Shown here: positions 36,622-46,763 of the stretch, piece by piece | Position numbering within the stretch: position 1 is the first letter of the stretch | Layout of the letters: every line of letters begins with the position of its first letter | Assembly: GCF_028307215.1 (NCBI RefSeq) | Contig: NZ_JAQMHV010000009.1 | Span: 1 to 64,000 of the forward strand | DNA length: 64,000 nucleotides | Reading direction: 5' to 3' | Source: Falsirhodobacter sp. 20TX0035 | Lineage (GTDB): Bacteria; Pseudomonadota; Alphaproteobacteria; Rhodobacterales; Rhodobacteraceae | The notes under the pieces: model-generated | The model's input: the letters and a program-made list of their open reading frames with translations, nothing else | Databases searched by the model: none | What the model was told of the DNA's origin: nothing | Made by a program: the position numbers and the translations under genes

Positions 36622-38139
36622 ATGATCGGATTTTTGACGACCAGCGCTTGTGCCGTGGCGCTGCTGATTGGGACCGCCGCCTTTGCGGCTCCGCCTGCCG
36701 GATCCAAACTGACGGTGGCCACGATCGGCGAGCCGGCCACGCTGGACGTGCAGCTTTCGCCCGTGATCCTTGTGCAGGAAATCACCCAGCACATTTTCGA
36801 GACGCTGTTCGCGCTGGATACGTCGGGCGTGGCGAAACCCCTGCTGGCCGCCGCGATGCCCGAGGTGTCTGCGGACGGCCTGACCTACGTCATCCCCCTG
36901 CGGCAGGACGTGACGTTCCATAACGACGCACCGATGACGGCGCAGGACGTGACCGCCTCACTCATGCGCTGGACGAAGATCAACTCCAAGGGCAAGGCCG
37001 CCGCTGCCTATATCGACACGATCGAGGCGACGGGCGATCACGAGGTCACCATCCGCCTGAAGGAGCGTTTCGCACCCCTAGTCGCGATGCTCAGCCAGTA
37101 TTCCGTCATCATGCCGGAAAGCACGCTGGCCGATCCGCTGGTCGAATTCGTGGGCACCGGCCCCTTCCGTCTGGAGGAGCGCCGCCCCGACCAGTATATC
37201 GACCTGCGCGCCTTCGAAGGCTACACCCCGCCCGCGGGCGAGGCCGACGGCTATGCAGGCGCGCGCGAGGCGATGGTGGAGCAACTGGTCTTCACCCCTG
37301 TCCCCGACGCCAACACCCGCGTCGAGGGTGTTCTGGCCGGTCAATACGACTATGCCGACAGCCTGCCCATCAGCGCCTTCGACCGGCTGGAAGCCTCGGA
37401 CGTGGCCGAACCGGTGGTCCTGAAGGACTCGGGCTGGATGTCGCTGAACATGAACATGAAGGAAGGCGTGCTGACCGACGTGCGCCTGCGGCAGGCCGTG
37501 GCCAACGCCCTGAACTCGAACGATCTGATGGCCGCGGCTTTCGACGATCCCGGCTTCTTCACCGTGAACGGCGCGTTGTTCCCCGAATCCAGCACATGGT
37601 ATTCCACGGCGGGTATGGACATCCCCGCCGAGGGCGACATGGAGCATGCGCAGGAACTTCTGAAAGAGGCGGGCTATGATGGCACGCCGCTGCGGATCCT
37701 GACGACGCGGCAATACGAGTTCAACTACAAGATGGCGCAGGTGGCCGAGGTCTATCTGGAGATGGCGGGCTTCGACGTCGATCTGCAGGTGTCGGACTGG
37801 GCCACGCTGACCTCGCGGCGCGGCGATCTGGCGGCTTGGGACATCTTCATCACGAACTCGGTCTTCCCGCCGGACCCGTCGATGCACAACACCTTCACCG
37901 CCTCCTATCCCGGCTGGTACGAGACGCCGGGCAAGGACGCCGCTCTCGCCTCCTATCTTTCGGCCGTGGGTGAAGACGCGCAGAAGGACGCCGCCGACGC
38001 GCTGCAGACGCAGTTCTTCACCGACATGCCGATCTTCAAGGTGGGCGACTTCAACAGCCTGTCGGCCGCCAGCAAGAAGCTGCAGAATCTGGAGCCGGCC
38101 GTGTGGCCGTTCTTCTGGAACGTCTCGGTCGGGAACTGA
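36622..38139 (+). CDS. Peptide/nickel-type ABC solute-binding protein (family 5)
   Basis: The 505-residue protein starts MIGFLTTSACAVALLIG at 36622 with a Sec signal (cleavage after AFA); the frame is open 23 codons further left without support. Family 5 marks are LAAAMPEVSADGLTYVIPLR, then DVTFHNDAPMTAQDV, then AYIDTIEATGDHEVTIRLKE and VRLRQAVANALNS. Members bind peptides, opines, nickel or other solutes. The genes that follow encode an amidohydrolase and a D-carbamoylase, so a hydantoin or N-carbamoyl amino acid is the inferred ligand. Confidence 0.87.
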   Translation: MIGFLTTSACAVALLIGTAAFAAPPAGSKLTVATIGEPATLDVQLSPVILVQEITQHIFETLFALDTSGVAKPLLAAAMPEVSADGLTYVIPLRQDVTFHNDAPMTAQDVTASLMRWTKINSKGKAAAAYIDTIEATGDHEVTIRLKERFAPLVAMLSQYSVIMPESTLADPLVEFVGTGPFRLEERRPDQYIDLRAFEGYTPPAGEADGYAGAREAMVEQLVFTPVPDANTRVEGVLAGQYDYADSLPISAFDRLEASDVAEPVVLKDSGWMSLNMNMKEGVLTDVRLRQAVANALNSNDLMAAAFDDPGFFTVNGALFPESSTWYSTAGMDIPAEGDMEHAQELLKEAGYDGTPLRILTTRQYEFNYKMAQVAEVYLEMAGFDVDLQVSDWATLTSRRGDLAAWDIFITNSVFPPDPSMHNTFTASYPGWYETPGKDAALASYLSAVGEDAQKDAADALQTQFFTDMPIFKVGDFNSLSAASKKLQNLEPAVWPFFWNVSVGN

Positions 38140-38142
38140 TCC

Positions 38143-39093
38143 ATGGGCTCGGTGACATCCGTCATTCTTCGCCGCCTGGGCGGTATGCTGGTGGTGATGC
38201 TCGCGATTGTCACCGTGACTTTCGTGATCGTCCGGCTGACGCCGGGCGATCCTGCGGCGATGATCCTCGGCGATCAGGCGACGGTGCAGGACATCGCCGA
38301 CCTGCGCGAACGCATGGGCCTCGATCGTCCCATCCTCGAACAATACGCAACCTATGTCCTTGATGCCGCGCAGGGCGATCTGGGCCAGTCGCTGTTTCTT
38401 GGCGTGCCGGTGCTGGACGCCATCGCGGGCAGTGCCGAGACGACTATCTTCCTCACGCTGTTCGCCATCCTGATCGCCGTGGCCATCGCGCTGCCGGTGG
38501 GGATCATTTCGGCCTACAAGCGCGGATCGGTGATCGATCAGATCGCGGTGGCGGTGTCGATGCTGGCCTCCTCGGTTCCCAGCTTCTGGCTGGGGCTGAT
38601 CCTGATCCAGACCTTCGCCGTGTCGCTGGGGTGGTTTCCCACTTCGGGCTATGGCGGTCCGGGGGCGGGGTTCGCCACCCGGATGGGGCATCTGCTGCTG
38701 CCCGCCGTGGCGCTTGGGGTGGTCAACTCCGCGCTGATCCTGCGTTTCACCCGCGCGGCCATGCTCGATGTGCTGTCCGAGGATTACATCCGCACCGCCC
38801 GCGCCAAGGGCATGGTCGAAAAGCGTGTCGTGATGCGCCACGCGCTGAAGAACGCGCTGATCCCGATCATCACGGTAGTGGGCCTGTCGGTGGCGCTCCT
38901 GATCTCGGGCGCGGTGGTGACGGAGACGGTGTTCGGCCTTCCCGGCATCGGCAACCTGACCGTCAACGCGGTGATGCGCCGCGATTATCCCGTCATCCAA
39001 GGCACACTTCTGGTCGTGGCTGGTGTCTATGTTTTGATCAACTTCCTGGTGGACATGCTCTATATCCTCGTCGATCCGCGGGTGCGCCTGTGA
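38143..39093 (+). CDS. Peptide-type ABC permease (DppB family)
   Basis: The 316-residue membrane protein of six helices begins SVILRRLGGMLVVMLAIVTV and has the DppB-family block VRLTPGDPAAMILGDQA, LPAVALGVVNSALILRFTRA and the EAA-type loop YIRTARAKGMVEKRVVMRHA. It forms the channel with the following DppC-type permease, whose GTG start overlaps its stop by 3 bp. Confidence 0.9.
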   Translation: MGSVTSVILRRLGGMLVVMLAIVTVTFVIVRLTPGDPAAMILGDQATVQDIADLRERMGLDRPILEQYATYVLDAAQGDLGQSLFLGVPVLDAIAGSAETTIFLTLFAILIAVAIALPVGIISAYKRGSVIDQIAVAVSMLASSVPSFWLGLILIQTFAVSLGWFPTSGYGGPGAGFATRMGHLLLPAVALGVVNSALILRFTRAAMLDVLSEDYIRTARAKGMVEKRVVMRHALKNALIPIITVVGLSVALLISGAVVTETVFGLPGIGNLTVNAVMRRDYPVIQGTLLVVAGVYVLINFLVDMLYILVDPRVRL

Positions 39094-39953
39094 CCGCCGT
39101 CATCCAAACGCCCCCCACCCGCCTTGACGTGCTGCGCCGCCTGTTCCGCAACCGGACCGTGCTGATTGCCGCCCTGGTGCTGTCCGTCATCGCGCTGCTG
39201 GCGATCTTCGCCCCCTTGGTCGCGCCCTATGATCCCGACGCGCTGTCCATCGTGAACCGCTTCCAGAGCCCCAGCCTTGCCCACCCCTTCGGCACCGACG
39301 AGTTTGGGCGCGACGTGCTGTCGCGTGCCATCTATGCGGGCCGCGTGTCGCTGCTGGTCAGCGCCGCCGTGGTGGTGTTCGCCGGGATCGCGGGGGTCGT
39401 CATGGGCATCCTCGCGGGTTATTTCCGCAGGCTCGACGCCGTGATCTCGCGGTTTCTGGACGCGATGATGGCGTTTCCGGACATTCTGCTGGCCATTTCG
39501 CTGGTTGCGGCGCTTGGCGGATCGCTGACGAACGTGATCCTTGCGCTTGGCATCACCTATACGCCGCGGCTGGCGCGGGTGGTGCGTGGCACGACGCTGG
39601 TGCTGCGCGAACTGCCCTATATCGAGGCTGCGAAGTCGATGGGCGTGCCCACATGGCGCATCCTTGGCGGGCATGTGCTGGTGAACCTCGCCTCGCCCAT
39701 CCTCGTGCAGGCGACGTTCATCTTCGCCAGTGCCATGCTGGCCGAGGCGTCGCTGTCCTTCCTTGGCGTGGGCGCCTCCCCGGACGTGCCGACATGGGGC
39801 ACGATGCTGTCGACGGGGCGCGAATACATCTCCTCGGCCCCCTGGCTCATGTATTTCCCCGGCCTTGCGATCGTGTTCGCGGTGCTGTCGCTGCAGATCC
39901 TCGGCGACGGGCTGCGCGATCTGGTCGATCCCCGTCTGGCAAAGGACCTGTGA
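39090..39953 (+). CDS. Peptide-type ABC permease (DppC family)
   Basis: The 287-residue membrane protein starts at GTG 39090, overlapping the previous stop (GTGA). DppC marks are [20 protein letters not shown], the loop [20 protein letters not shown] and the end [14 protein letters not shown]. The downstream ATPase gene overlaps by one base, so all four transporter genes are translationally coupled. Confidence 0.9.
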   Translation: MTAVIQTPPTRLDVLRRLFRNRTVLIAALVLSVIALLAIFAPLVAPYDPDALSIVNRFQSPSLAHPFGTDEFGRDVLSRAIYAGRVSLLVSAAVVVFAGIAGVVMGILAGYFRRLDAVISRFLDAMMAFPDILLAISLVAALGGSLTNVILALGITYTPRLARVVRGTTLVLRELPYIEAAKSMGVPTWRILGGHVLVNLASPILVQATFIFASAMLAEASLSFLGVGASPDVPTWGTMLSTGREYISSAPWLMYFPGLAIVFAVLSLQILGDGLRDLVDPRLAKDL

Positions 39954-41758
39954 TGCAACCGATCCTATCCATCCGCGACCTGACGGTAAGCTTCAAGGCG
40001 CGCGGCGGCTGGAACCCCACCGTCCGCAACGTGAACCTCGACGTGATGCCGGGCGAGACGGTGGCCATCGTCGGCGAAAGCGGCTCGGGCAAAAGCGTGA
40101 CGGCGCTGTCGATCCTGCAACTGCACCAGCCCGGCCGCACCCGGCTGGAGGGGGAGATCCTGCTGAACGGGCGCAACCTTCTGGGCCTGAAACCGGCCGA
40201 GATGACGGCCATTCGCGGCAACGAGATCGGCATGATCTTTCAGGAGCCGATGACCAGCCTTAACCCCGTGCTGACCATCGGCGAGCAACTGTCCGAGGTG
40301 CTGATCCGCCACCGCGGCATGACGCGCGCCGAGGCGCTGGCCGAATCCGTGCGCCTGCTGGAACGCGTCCGCATCCCCTCGGCGCAGGGGCGGCTGGCAG
40401 AGTATCCCCACAAGCTTTCGGGCGGGATGCGCCAGCGGGTGATGATCGCGATGGCGCTGGCCTGCAAGCCGAAGCTGCTGATCGCGGACGAGCCGACGAC
40501 CGCGCTGGATGTGACCATCCAGGCCCAGATCCTGGAGATCATCCGCGAGCTGCAGGCCGAGGAGAACATGGCCGTCCTCTTCATCACGCATGACATGGGC
40601 GTGGTGGCCGAGATCGCGGACCGCACCGTCGTCATGTTCCGCGGCGACGTGGTGGAGACGGAGGAGACCGGCAAGCTTTTCACCGCACCCGCGCATCCCT
40701 ATTCGCGCGCATTGCTGGCGGCGATCCCGAAGCTTGGCGCGCTGAAGGGCACGTCGCTGCCCGGCCGGTTCGCGGTGATCGACCCCGCCACCGGCATCCC
40801 CGCGCCCCAGCCCGCGATGCGCGACACGGTGCAGCCGAAGCGGCCGATCCTCGACGTGTGCAACCTCGTCACGCGGTTCGACATCCTCGGAGGCTTCGGC
40901 CGCGTCGCCCGCCGCGTCCACGCGGTGGAGGATGTGAGCTTCCGCCTCCACCCCGGCGAAACCCTCAGCCTTGTCGGTGAATCCGGCTGCGGCAAGTCCA
41001 CCACCGGGCGGTCGATCATGCGGCTGACCGAGGCGACCAGCGGGTCCGTCTTCGTGGACGGGGCCGACGTGCTCGCGGCGGGCAGCCGCACCCGAAGCAG
41101 CCACCGCGACGTGCAGATGATCTTTCAGGACCCGTTCGCCAGCCTCAACCCCCGCCGCAGCATCGGCGCGGCCATCGCCGAGCCCCTGCTGGTTCACGGC
41201 ATGGCCACCCGCAGCGAAGTGGGCGACCGCGTGGCCGACCTTCTGACCAAGGTGGGCCTGCCGCCCGAGGTGGCGACCCGCTTCCCGCACGAATTCTCGG
41301 GCGGGCAACGTCAGCGCATCTCCATCGCGCGCGCGATGGCGCTGGAACCCAAGGTCATCATCGCCGACGAGGCGGTGTCGGCGCTGGACGCCTCGATCAA
41401 GGCGCAGGTGTCGAACCTGATGCTGGACCTGCAGGATCAGCTTGGCGTGGCCTATCTCTTCATCAGCCACGACATGGCCGTGGTCGAACGGATGAGCCAT
41501 CGCGTCGCCGTCATGTACCTGGGCGAGATCGTGGAGATCGGCCCGAGGGCTGCGGTGTTCGACAACCCCCAGCACCCCTATACGCAGCGCCTGATCGCCG
41601 CCGTGCCCCAGCCCGACCCCTCGCGGCGTGGGCAGATGACGCCGCCCGCCGGTGAAATCCGCAGCGCCGTCCGCGACGCCGATTACATCCCGCCGAAACG
41701 CGCGTGGCGCGAGGTGGCGCCCGACCATCTGGTCATGGAGGACAGCCATGCCGCATGA
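39953..41758 (+). CDS. Fused DppD-DppF-type dual ABC ATPase
   Basis: The 601-residue protein contains two complete ABC ATPase domains. The first (1-260) has [17 protein letters not shown] and ADEPTTALD; the second (about 295-575) has [18 protein letters not shown] and ADEAVSALD. DppD and DppF are usually separate; here one chain supplies both sites. The second Walker B has Ala in place of the usual Pro (DEAVS), a common variant. It powers the 38143/39090 permeases and overlaps the amidohydrolase gene by 11 bp. Confidence 0.88.
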   Translation: MQPILSIRDLTVSFKARGGWNPTVRNVNLDVMPGETVAIVGESGSGKSVTALSILQLHQPGRTRLEGEILLNGRNLLGLKPAEMTAIRGNEIGMIFQEPMTSLNPVLTIGEQLSEVLIRHRGMTRAEALAESVRLLERVRIPSAQGRLAEYPHKLSGGMRQRVMIAMALACKPKLLIADEPTTALDVTIQAQILEIIRELQAEENMAVLFITHDMGVVAEIADRTVVMFRGDVVETEETGKLFTAPAHPYSRALLAAIPKLGALKGTSLPGRFAVIDPATGIPAPQPAMRDTVQPKRPILDVCNLVTRFDILGGFGRVARRVHAVEDVSFRLHPGETLSLVGESGCGKSTTGRSIMRLTEATSGSVFVDGADVLAAGSRTRSSHRDVQMIFQDPFASLNPRRSIGAAIAEPLLVHGMATRSEVGDRVADLLTKVGLPPEVATRFPHEFSGGQRQRISIARAMALEPKVIIADEAVSALDASIKAQVSNLMLDLQDQLGVAYLFISHDMAVVERMSHRVAVMYLGEIVEIGPRAAVFDNPQHPYTQRLIAAVPQPDPSRRGQMTPPAGEIRSAVRDADYIPPKRAWREVAPDHLVMEDSHAA

Positions 41759-43151
41759 CGTGATCCTGCGGGGTGGCCATGTCACCGACCCCGTGAACGG
41801 ACGCGAGGGCATCTGCGACATCGCGATGGAGGGGGGGCGGATCGCGGCCCTCGGCCACGACCTCGGCCCCGCGCGGGAGGAGATCGACATCGCGGGGCTG
41901 CATGTCCTGCCCGGCATTATCGACAGCCATGTCCACCTGTCCTCATGGCTGGGTGGCGCCGTCGGACACCGCATGCTGGCCCGCGCCGGCGTGACGACCG
42001 CCTTCGATGTCGCGGGTCCGGTGGACAGCGTGATGCAGCTTGCGGCCCGGCACGGCACGGGCCTGACGCTGGCCTGCATCGATTATGTCCGTCCGGGCCA
42101 TACGGTGGACACCGCGAACCCGCATACCGACGAACTGCGCGACCATCTTGCGCGGGCACGGGCAAGCGGCGCGATCGGGCTGAAGGTGCTGGGCGGGCAT
42201 TTCCCCCTGACGCCCGAGGCGACGGCCCGCACCATCGCCCTGTGTGCCGTGGAAGGCGCGCATGTCGCCTTCCACGCCGGCACCCTCGACACGCCGCAGG
42301 ACATGCGCGGCCTGCGGCAAGCGCTGGAGCTGGCGGCGGGCCATCCCCTGCACCTGCCCCATGTGAACGCCTATGTCCGCGGCACGCAGGACCACATCCT
42401 TGCCGAGACGCTGGAAACGGTCCGCTTGCTGGAGGCGCATCCCAACATCTGGTCCGAAAGCTACCTCGCGCCCTTCAACGGCAATTCGGCGAAATGCGCC
42501 AATGGCATCCCCGAAAGCGTCGCCACGCAGCGCAACCTGAAGACGGGCGGTTTCACCCCCGACGCGCAAGGGATGGAGGCCGCGATCCTTGCCGGTTGGG
42601 CGCATGTGCACATGCTGGTCGACGGCGAGAACATCCTCGCCACGGGTGAGCCTGCGGCGGCCGAGTGGCGTGCGGCCGATTCCGACATCGGATGCAGCTT
42701 CCACGTCAACCCGCCCGAGGCGCGGATCAACCTTGCGGTGATGAAACGCGCGAACGGCCGCTTTGCCATCGACGCGCTGGCCACCGATGGCGGGGGCATC
42801 CCGCGCAATGACCTGTGCGACCGCGGCCTTGCCCTCGTCGCCCTGAATGCGCTCACGCTGGCGGAGTTCGTGGTGAAAACCTCGGCGGAGCCCGCGCGGA
42901 TGATGGGTCTGCCCGGCAAGGGGCATCTGGGCGTCGGCGCGGATGCCGACATCACGGTGATCGATCTGGAACGACGCCGCGCGGTCAGCAGCTTCGGCGG
43001 CGGGCGCGCGATCCTGCGCGACGGCGTGGTGGTGGGGCAGGGGGCCACGATCCTCTGCCCGCCCGAGGCCGAGGCCGGGCTTCGGGCCATGGGCCTTGCG
43101 ACCGTGCCCACCCCTCCCTTCCAGTTCCGGCCTCTTCAGCCGTTCCTCTGA
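41748..43151 (+). CDS. Hydantoinase/dihydroorotase-like amidohydrolase
   Basis: The 467-residue TIM-barrel enzyme has a small beta-sandwich at both ends. Binuclear-metal ligands are H61 and H63 (DSHVHLS), a candidate carboxylated Lys in [10 protein letters not shown], His in VAFHAG and HLPHVNAY, and Asp in ATDGGG. It most resembles cyclic amidohydrolases. Next to a D-carbamoylase, the inferred reaction is opening of a hydantoin-like ring to an N-carbamoyl acid. It diverges from standard D-hydantoinases (no typical GTD-x-D-HTP start), so the precise substrate is open. Confidence 0.75.
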   Translation: MPHDVILRGGHVTDPVNGREGICDIAMEGGRIAALGHDLGPAREEIDIAGLHVLPGIIDSHVHLSSWLGGAVGHRMLARAGVTTAFDVAGPVDSVMQLAARHGTGLTLACIDYVRPGHTVDTANPHTDELRDHLARARASGAIGLKVLGGHFPLTPEATARTIALCAVEGAHVAFHAGTLDTPQDMRGLRQALELAAGHPLHLPHVNAYVRGTQDHILAETLETVRLLEAHPNIWSESYLAPFNGNSAKCANGIPESVATQRNLKTGGFTPDAQGMEAAILAGWAHVHMLVDGENILATGEPAAAEWRAADSDIGCSFHVNPPEARINLAVMKRANGRFAIDALATDGGGIPRNDLCDRGLALVALNALTLAEFVVKTSAEPARMMGLPGKGHLGVGADADITVIDLERRRAVSSFGGGRAILRDGVVVGQGATILCPPEAEAGLRAMGLATVPTPPFQFRPLQPFL

Positions 43152-43169
43152 AACCAGGAAAGAAAAACC

Positions 43170-44093
43170 ATGAACATGATCGTTGGCGGCGCCCAGATCG
43201 GCGGCATCCAGAAGGACGAGGGGCGCGAGGCCGTAGTCGCGCGCATGATGGCGCTGATGCAGGAAGCGCATGACAGGGGCGTGGAATTTCTCGTCTATCC
43301 CGAGATGACGCTGACCACTTTCTTCCCCCGCTTCTACGTGGAGGATCGGGCCGAGTTCGACCACTGGTTCGAGACGGAGATGCCCAATGCCGCGACGCAA
43401 CCGCTGTTCGACATGGCGAAGGGCTTCGGCATGGGCTTCACCTTCGGATACTGCGAACTGACGCCGGAGGGTCTGCATTACAACACCTCCATCCTCGTCT
43501 CGCCCGAGGGGGAGATCGTGTTGACCTATCGTAAGACCCACCTACCCGGACACGCGGAATACGAGGCGGAGCGTACGCACCAGCATCTGGAAAAGCGCTA
43601 TTTTTTGGCCGGTGACACGGGCTTCAACGTGGTCCGCAACCAAGGCGCGATCATGGGCATGGCCATCTGCAACGACCGCCGCTGGCCGGAAACGTGGCGC
43701 AGTCTTGGCCTGCAAGGCGTGGAACTTGTCACGATCGGCTACAACACGCCGTCGCAGAACAACCTCTCCGCCGAGGAGGGGATCGAGCGCCGCGTCTATC
43801 ACCACGAGCTTTCCGTCTGCGCGGGCGCCTACCAGAACTCCACCTATGCCGTGGCCGTGGCGAAATGCGGGATGGAGGATGGCAACCACATGTTCGCGGG
43901 TTCGATCATCGTCGATCCCGACGGCTTCGTGATCGCCCGGGCGCAGGGTGAGGGCGACGAGTTGATCGTGGCGGAATGCGACTTCGACAAATGCGCCTTC
44001 GGCAAATCCACCGTCTTCAATTTCGACGCGCACCGCCGTATCGAGCATTACGACCGGATCACGGAGCAGACCGGCGTCAAGATCGAGGTTTGA
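43170..44093 (+). CDS. N-carbamoyl-D-amino acid hydrolase (D-carbamoylase)
   Basis: The 307-residue protein of the nitrilase superfamily has catalytic triad E45 (YPEMTLTTFFPR), K122 (RKTHLPGHAEYE) and C167 (CNDRRWPETWR). Conserved D-carbamoylase segments QHLEKRYF and GYNTPSQN are present, and the length equals that of the Agrobacterium enzyme. It splits N-carbamoyl-D-amino acids into D-amino acid, CO2 and ammonia in the cytoplasm. It is 18 bp after the amidohydrolase gene, which supports a hydantoin-type pathway fed by the ABC transporter. Confidence 0.88.
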   Translation: MNMIVGGAQIGGIQKDEGREAVVARMMALMQEAHDRGVEFLVYPEMTLTTFFPRFYVEDRAEFDHWFETEMPNAATQPLFDMAKGFGMGFTFGYCELTPEGLHYNTSILVSPEGEIVLTYRKTHLPGHAEYEAERTHQHLEKRYFLAGDTGFNVVRNQGAIMGMAICNDRRWPETWRSLGLQGVELVTIGYNTPSQNNLSAEEGIERRVYHHELSVCAGAYQNSTYAVAVAKCGMEDGNHMFAGSIIVDPDGFVIARAQGEGDELIVAECDFDKCAFGKSTVFNFDAHRRIEHYDRITEQTGVKIEV

Positions 44094-44094
44094 G

Positions 44095-45053
44095 ATGAGC
44101 GATGCGGGGCCGGATCCTGAAATTTCCCTGCGTCTTCTCGAAATCTTTGCCGCCATGATGCGGTCGTCCACGACGACCGAGGCGGCGAAGATCCTCCACA
44201 TCTCGCAGCCTGCCGTGTCGGCGGGCCTGCGACAGCTTGAGGCCAATCTGGGCCTCCGGCTCTTCGAACGGCGGTCACGGCGATTGGACCCTACGAACGA
44301 CGCGCATACCTTGTACAAGGAAATCTCCCCTCTGTTCGGGCGATGCGCGGGGTTGCGCAGCGCACGCGGGAAATGCGGATGGGCATGATCGGGCGTCTGC
44401 GCGTCCTGTCCACGCACCCATTGGGGAACTCGGTCGTGCCGCTGGCGCTCAGCCGGTTTCTGACCGCCCGACCCGACATCTCCATCAGCTATGACGTGCG
44501 CAATCTGGCGCATGTGATCGAAGCGGTGCAGGGGGGCACTGCCGATCTGGGGCTGGCTGTCCTGAATGCCGGTCTGGAACAGGTGAACGTGGAGCCGTTG
44601 ATGCAGTCCCGGATGGTGGCGCTGGTTCCGGCAGATGATCCGCTGGCCGCGCATGACGTGATTACGGCGGAAGACATGCGGGACAAGACCATTCTGGGGA
44701 TCGAGGAGGACTCGCAACTCGGCGGGATGATCCGCGATGGATTCAGCCAGCAGGGGGTGCCGTATCATCCGCGGGTGGAATCGCGCCTGTGTCAGACGGC
44801 GGCGCTTCTGGCCGCGCATGGTCTGGGATGCGCGATCGTGGATCCGTGGTCGGCGCGGGTCTTTCCCATGCCGGGGATGGTGGTCCGCCCGTGGCACCCC
44901 GAACAGACGGTGCGCGCCGTCATGCTGACCCGCAAGGGTGTGCCGCATTCCGAGCTACTAAAGCAATTCGTCTCCGAGGTTCAGGGGACCCTCAGGATAA
45001 AGGGCGCATCTGGAAGTTCGGCCCAATCGAAACCGCGCGCCCGCATCAGATAG
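44095..45053 (+). pseudogene. LysR-family regulator, frameshifted
   Basis: The first frame (44095-44388) gives the HTH SSTTTEAAKILHISQPAVSAGLRQLE part and the linker up to LYKEISPLFG, then runs into out-of-frame codons. The next frame, open from 44343, gives a complete effector domain (IGRLRVLSTHPLGNSVVP to GLGCAIVDPWSARVF). A single-base deletion at about 44333-44343 separates them. Restored, it would be a normal LysR protein of about 318 residues. It is either a true pseudogene or a sequencing error; as written the operon has lost its likely activator. Confidence 0.85.
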
Positions 45054-45125
45054 CGAAGGGCTTTCCTTTCCGTATCTGACGTCCGCGCCCCGCCTATCAC
45101 CAATGCAATCGACGGAGGGAAATCG

Positions 45126-45539
45126 ATGCAATCACTGTTCCACCTCGCTATCCATGTGACGGATCTTGACGAAACGCGCGCGTTTTACGGCGACGTTCTG
45201 GGTTGTACCGAAGGGCGGTCGACCGACACATGGGTCGATTTCAACTTCTTCGGCCATCAGCTTTCGTTCCATCTGGGCACGCCGTTCACGACCACGCGCA
45301 CCGGCAAGGTCGGCGATCACATGGTGATGATGCCGCATATGGGCGTCGTGCTGCGTCTGGACGACTGGCTGGCCCTGTCGGAAAGGCTGGCGCAGAAGGG
45401 TATCACTTTCGATATTCCGCCCGTCATCCGCTTCGAGGGTGAGCCGGGCGAACAGCGAACCATGTTTTTCTTCGATCCGTCGGGCAATCCGATCGAAGTA
45501 AAGGGTTTTGCCGACTTCGACGGTCTGTTTGCTCGTTGA
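45126..45539 (+). CDS. VOC (glyoxalase/bleomycin-resistance fold) protein
   Basis: The 137-residue protein has two beta-alpha-beta-beta-beta modules. It opens FHLAIHVTDLDETRAFYGDVLGC (His ligand and D-L/F-x-x-AR-x-FY signature) and ends FFFDPSGNPIEVKGF (Glu ligand). The family includes glyoxalases, dioxygenases and epimerases; the specific reaction is unknown. It stands alone between the LysR remnant and the defence-type island. Confidence 0.8.
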   Translation: MQSLFHLAIHVTDLDETRAFYGDVLGCTEGRSTDTWVDFNFFGHQLSFHLGTPFTTTRTGKVGDHMVMMPHMGVVLRLDDWLALSERLAQKGITFDIPPVIRFEGEPGEQRTMFFFDPSGNPIEVKGFADFDGLFAR

Positions 45540-45683
45540 ATGATCGCGGTGAGGTTCAGCCCCGCCGCCACTCATCAAGTCAAGATTGCCTTCAGTTCAG
45601 CTTCATATTCATCACATAAGGCCGATTATCTCAATTGGACGCCGTCTCGACGGCTGACATCTCCGGCGGCCCCGGTCAGCAAC

Positions 45684-46520
45684 CTAGAGGTTGGGCTCCT
45701 GTTCGACGAGGTATGGCTTAATTTGCGCGATGAGGTAGAGGACGTACTCGGCAAGAAAGATTGCATTGAGACTGCTGATTTCGTTGTTGTAATCCACAAG
45801 CCCGTGTATTGCCGCGTTTCTGTTTGGGATCAGGTTGTTCTCGAAAAGCTCTATAGACTCGGGGCTGACTACCTGGGCATACAGATGCTTGTGAACGATC
45901 TGGATCAAGTCGTAGGAGGCTAGATCCTTGAAGGCAACGCCGATCGGAACCTTCATCATCGCAGTTCTCAAATCTCTAAGGCTTGCTTGTCCCTTGGGTT
46001 CACGCTTGAACGCTTGTCGATACTCGCTCTCTAGAACGGGAAACAACGTGAGGACGGCGGATCGGTAAAGCTTGTTGCGATGGCAAGCGAGCGCGTCGGC
46101 GAACGCATCCTTTGCGACATCGCTGACGTCAAATTCGCGAACGCTGGATAGGAGATCAATTTCGACCTCTGCCCACTTCTGGCGGTAGTGTTCCAAGACG
46201 TTTTCAGTGAATTTCTCGGGGCTTTCTTCGTCGAACAGAGGCCATGGAATAGTGCGGCTTGGCATGATCTGAGATTGTGCAAGGAGCTTTTTCGCTTCTC
46301 GGTATCTGTTCAGCGCGCTGAAGAATTCCGGTAGCGGACCCAGCACGGGTTGGATTGCACGCGCCACGGAAGCGAAAAGGTCCATCATCGCTTTCGCGCT
46401 GACCTGAAGTTGCTGAACTTGCTGCGCTAACCGCTCCCTCGTAACTTGATCGATTTCGAGCCCTTCCCGAATTTTGGCAAGGGCCACCCGTCGTGCTTCG
46501 ATCGTTTTTTCGTCTTCCAT
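45684..46520 (-). CDS. HEPN-motif protein of unknown function, defence-island setting
   Basis: The protein has about 278 residues if it starts at MEDEKTIEARRV (46520); the frame is open to 46625 and the start is uncertain. It is largely alpha-helical, with charged heptad-like helices at residues 1-60. Near the C-terminus the sequence NRNAAIHGLVDY contains R-N-x-x-x-H (R234/H239), the R-x4-6-H motif of HEPN ribonucleases, inside a helical bundle that begins ALACHRNKLYRSAVLTLFP. It is convergent with the VOC gene and divergent from the R-M genes. Role inferred: RNA-cleaving abortive-infection or toxin component; no antitoxin-like partner overlaps it. Confidence 0.5.
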   Translation of the reverse strand: MEDEKTIEARRVALAKIREGLEIDQVTRERLAQQVQQLQVSAKAMMDLFASVARAIQPVLGPLPEFFSALNRYREAKKLLAQSQIMPSRTIPWPLFDEESPEKFTENVLEHYRQKWAEVEIDLLSSVREFDVSDVAKDAFADALACHRNKLYRSAVLTLFPVLESEYRQAFKREPKGQASLRDLRTAMMKVPIGVAFKDLASYDLIQIVHKHLYAQVVSPESIELFENNLIPNRNAAIHGLVDYNNEISSLNAIFLAEYVLYLIAQIKPYLVEQEPNL

Positions 46521-46763
46521 CTCAACTACCGCTCTGCCTCGCCGCTCGAAACTTTGTAAGGCAAGCTGGGGCGAGACAACGACCGAATGAGATCCGGGAT
46601 CCTGCCAGTATCGGTGGCACAGCACGTCAACCCTCCGTGTGGCTCACCACGAAGAACGCTCCTAGGAGGTCCTGCAGCGTCAGAACTTCACAAAGATCGG
46701 CCCTCTTGCGCACAGCCAGCCTACTTTTGTTCCCTTCTGCCAGTGTCCTTGGTAAATAAGCAT

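Noticed and set aside
37078-39000. A 640-codon open frame on the minus strand
   Set aside because: It is antisense to the binding protein and permease genes, which have clear families. It is rich in His, Arg and Gly as expected for a GC-rich shadow frame.
39965-42079. A 704-codon open frame on the minus strand
   Set aside because: It is antisense to the fused ATPase gene, with no recognisable motif and typical shadow composition.
41943-43541. A 532-codon minus-strand frame
   Set aside because: It overlaps the amidohydrolase and D-carbamoylase genes, both with catalytic residues, so it is a shadow.
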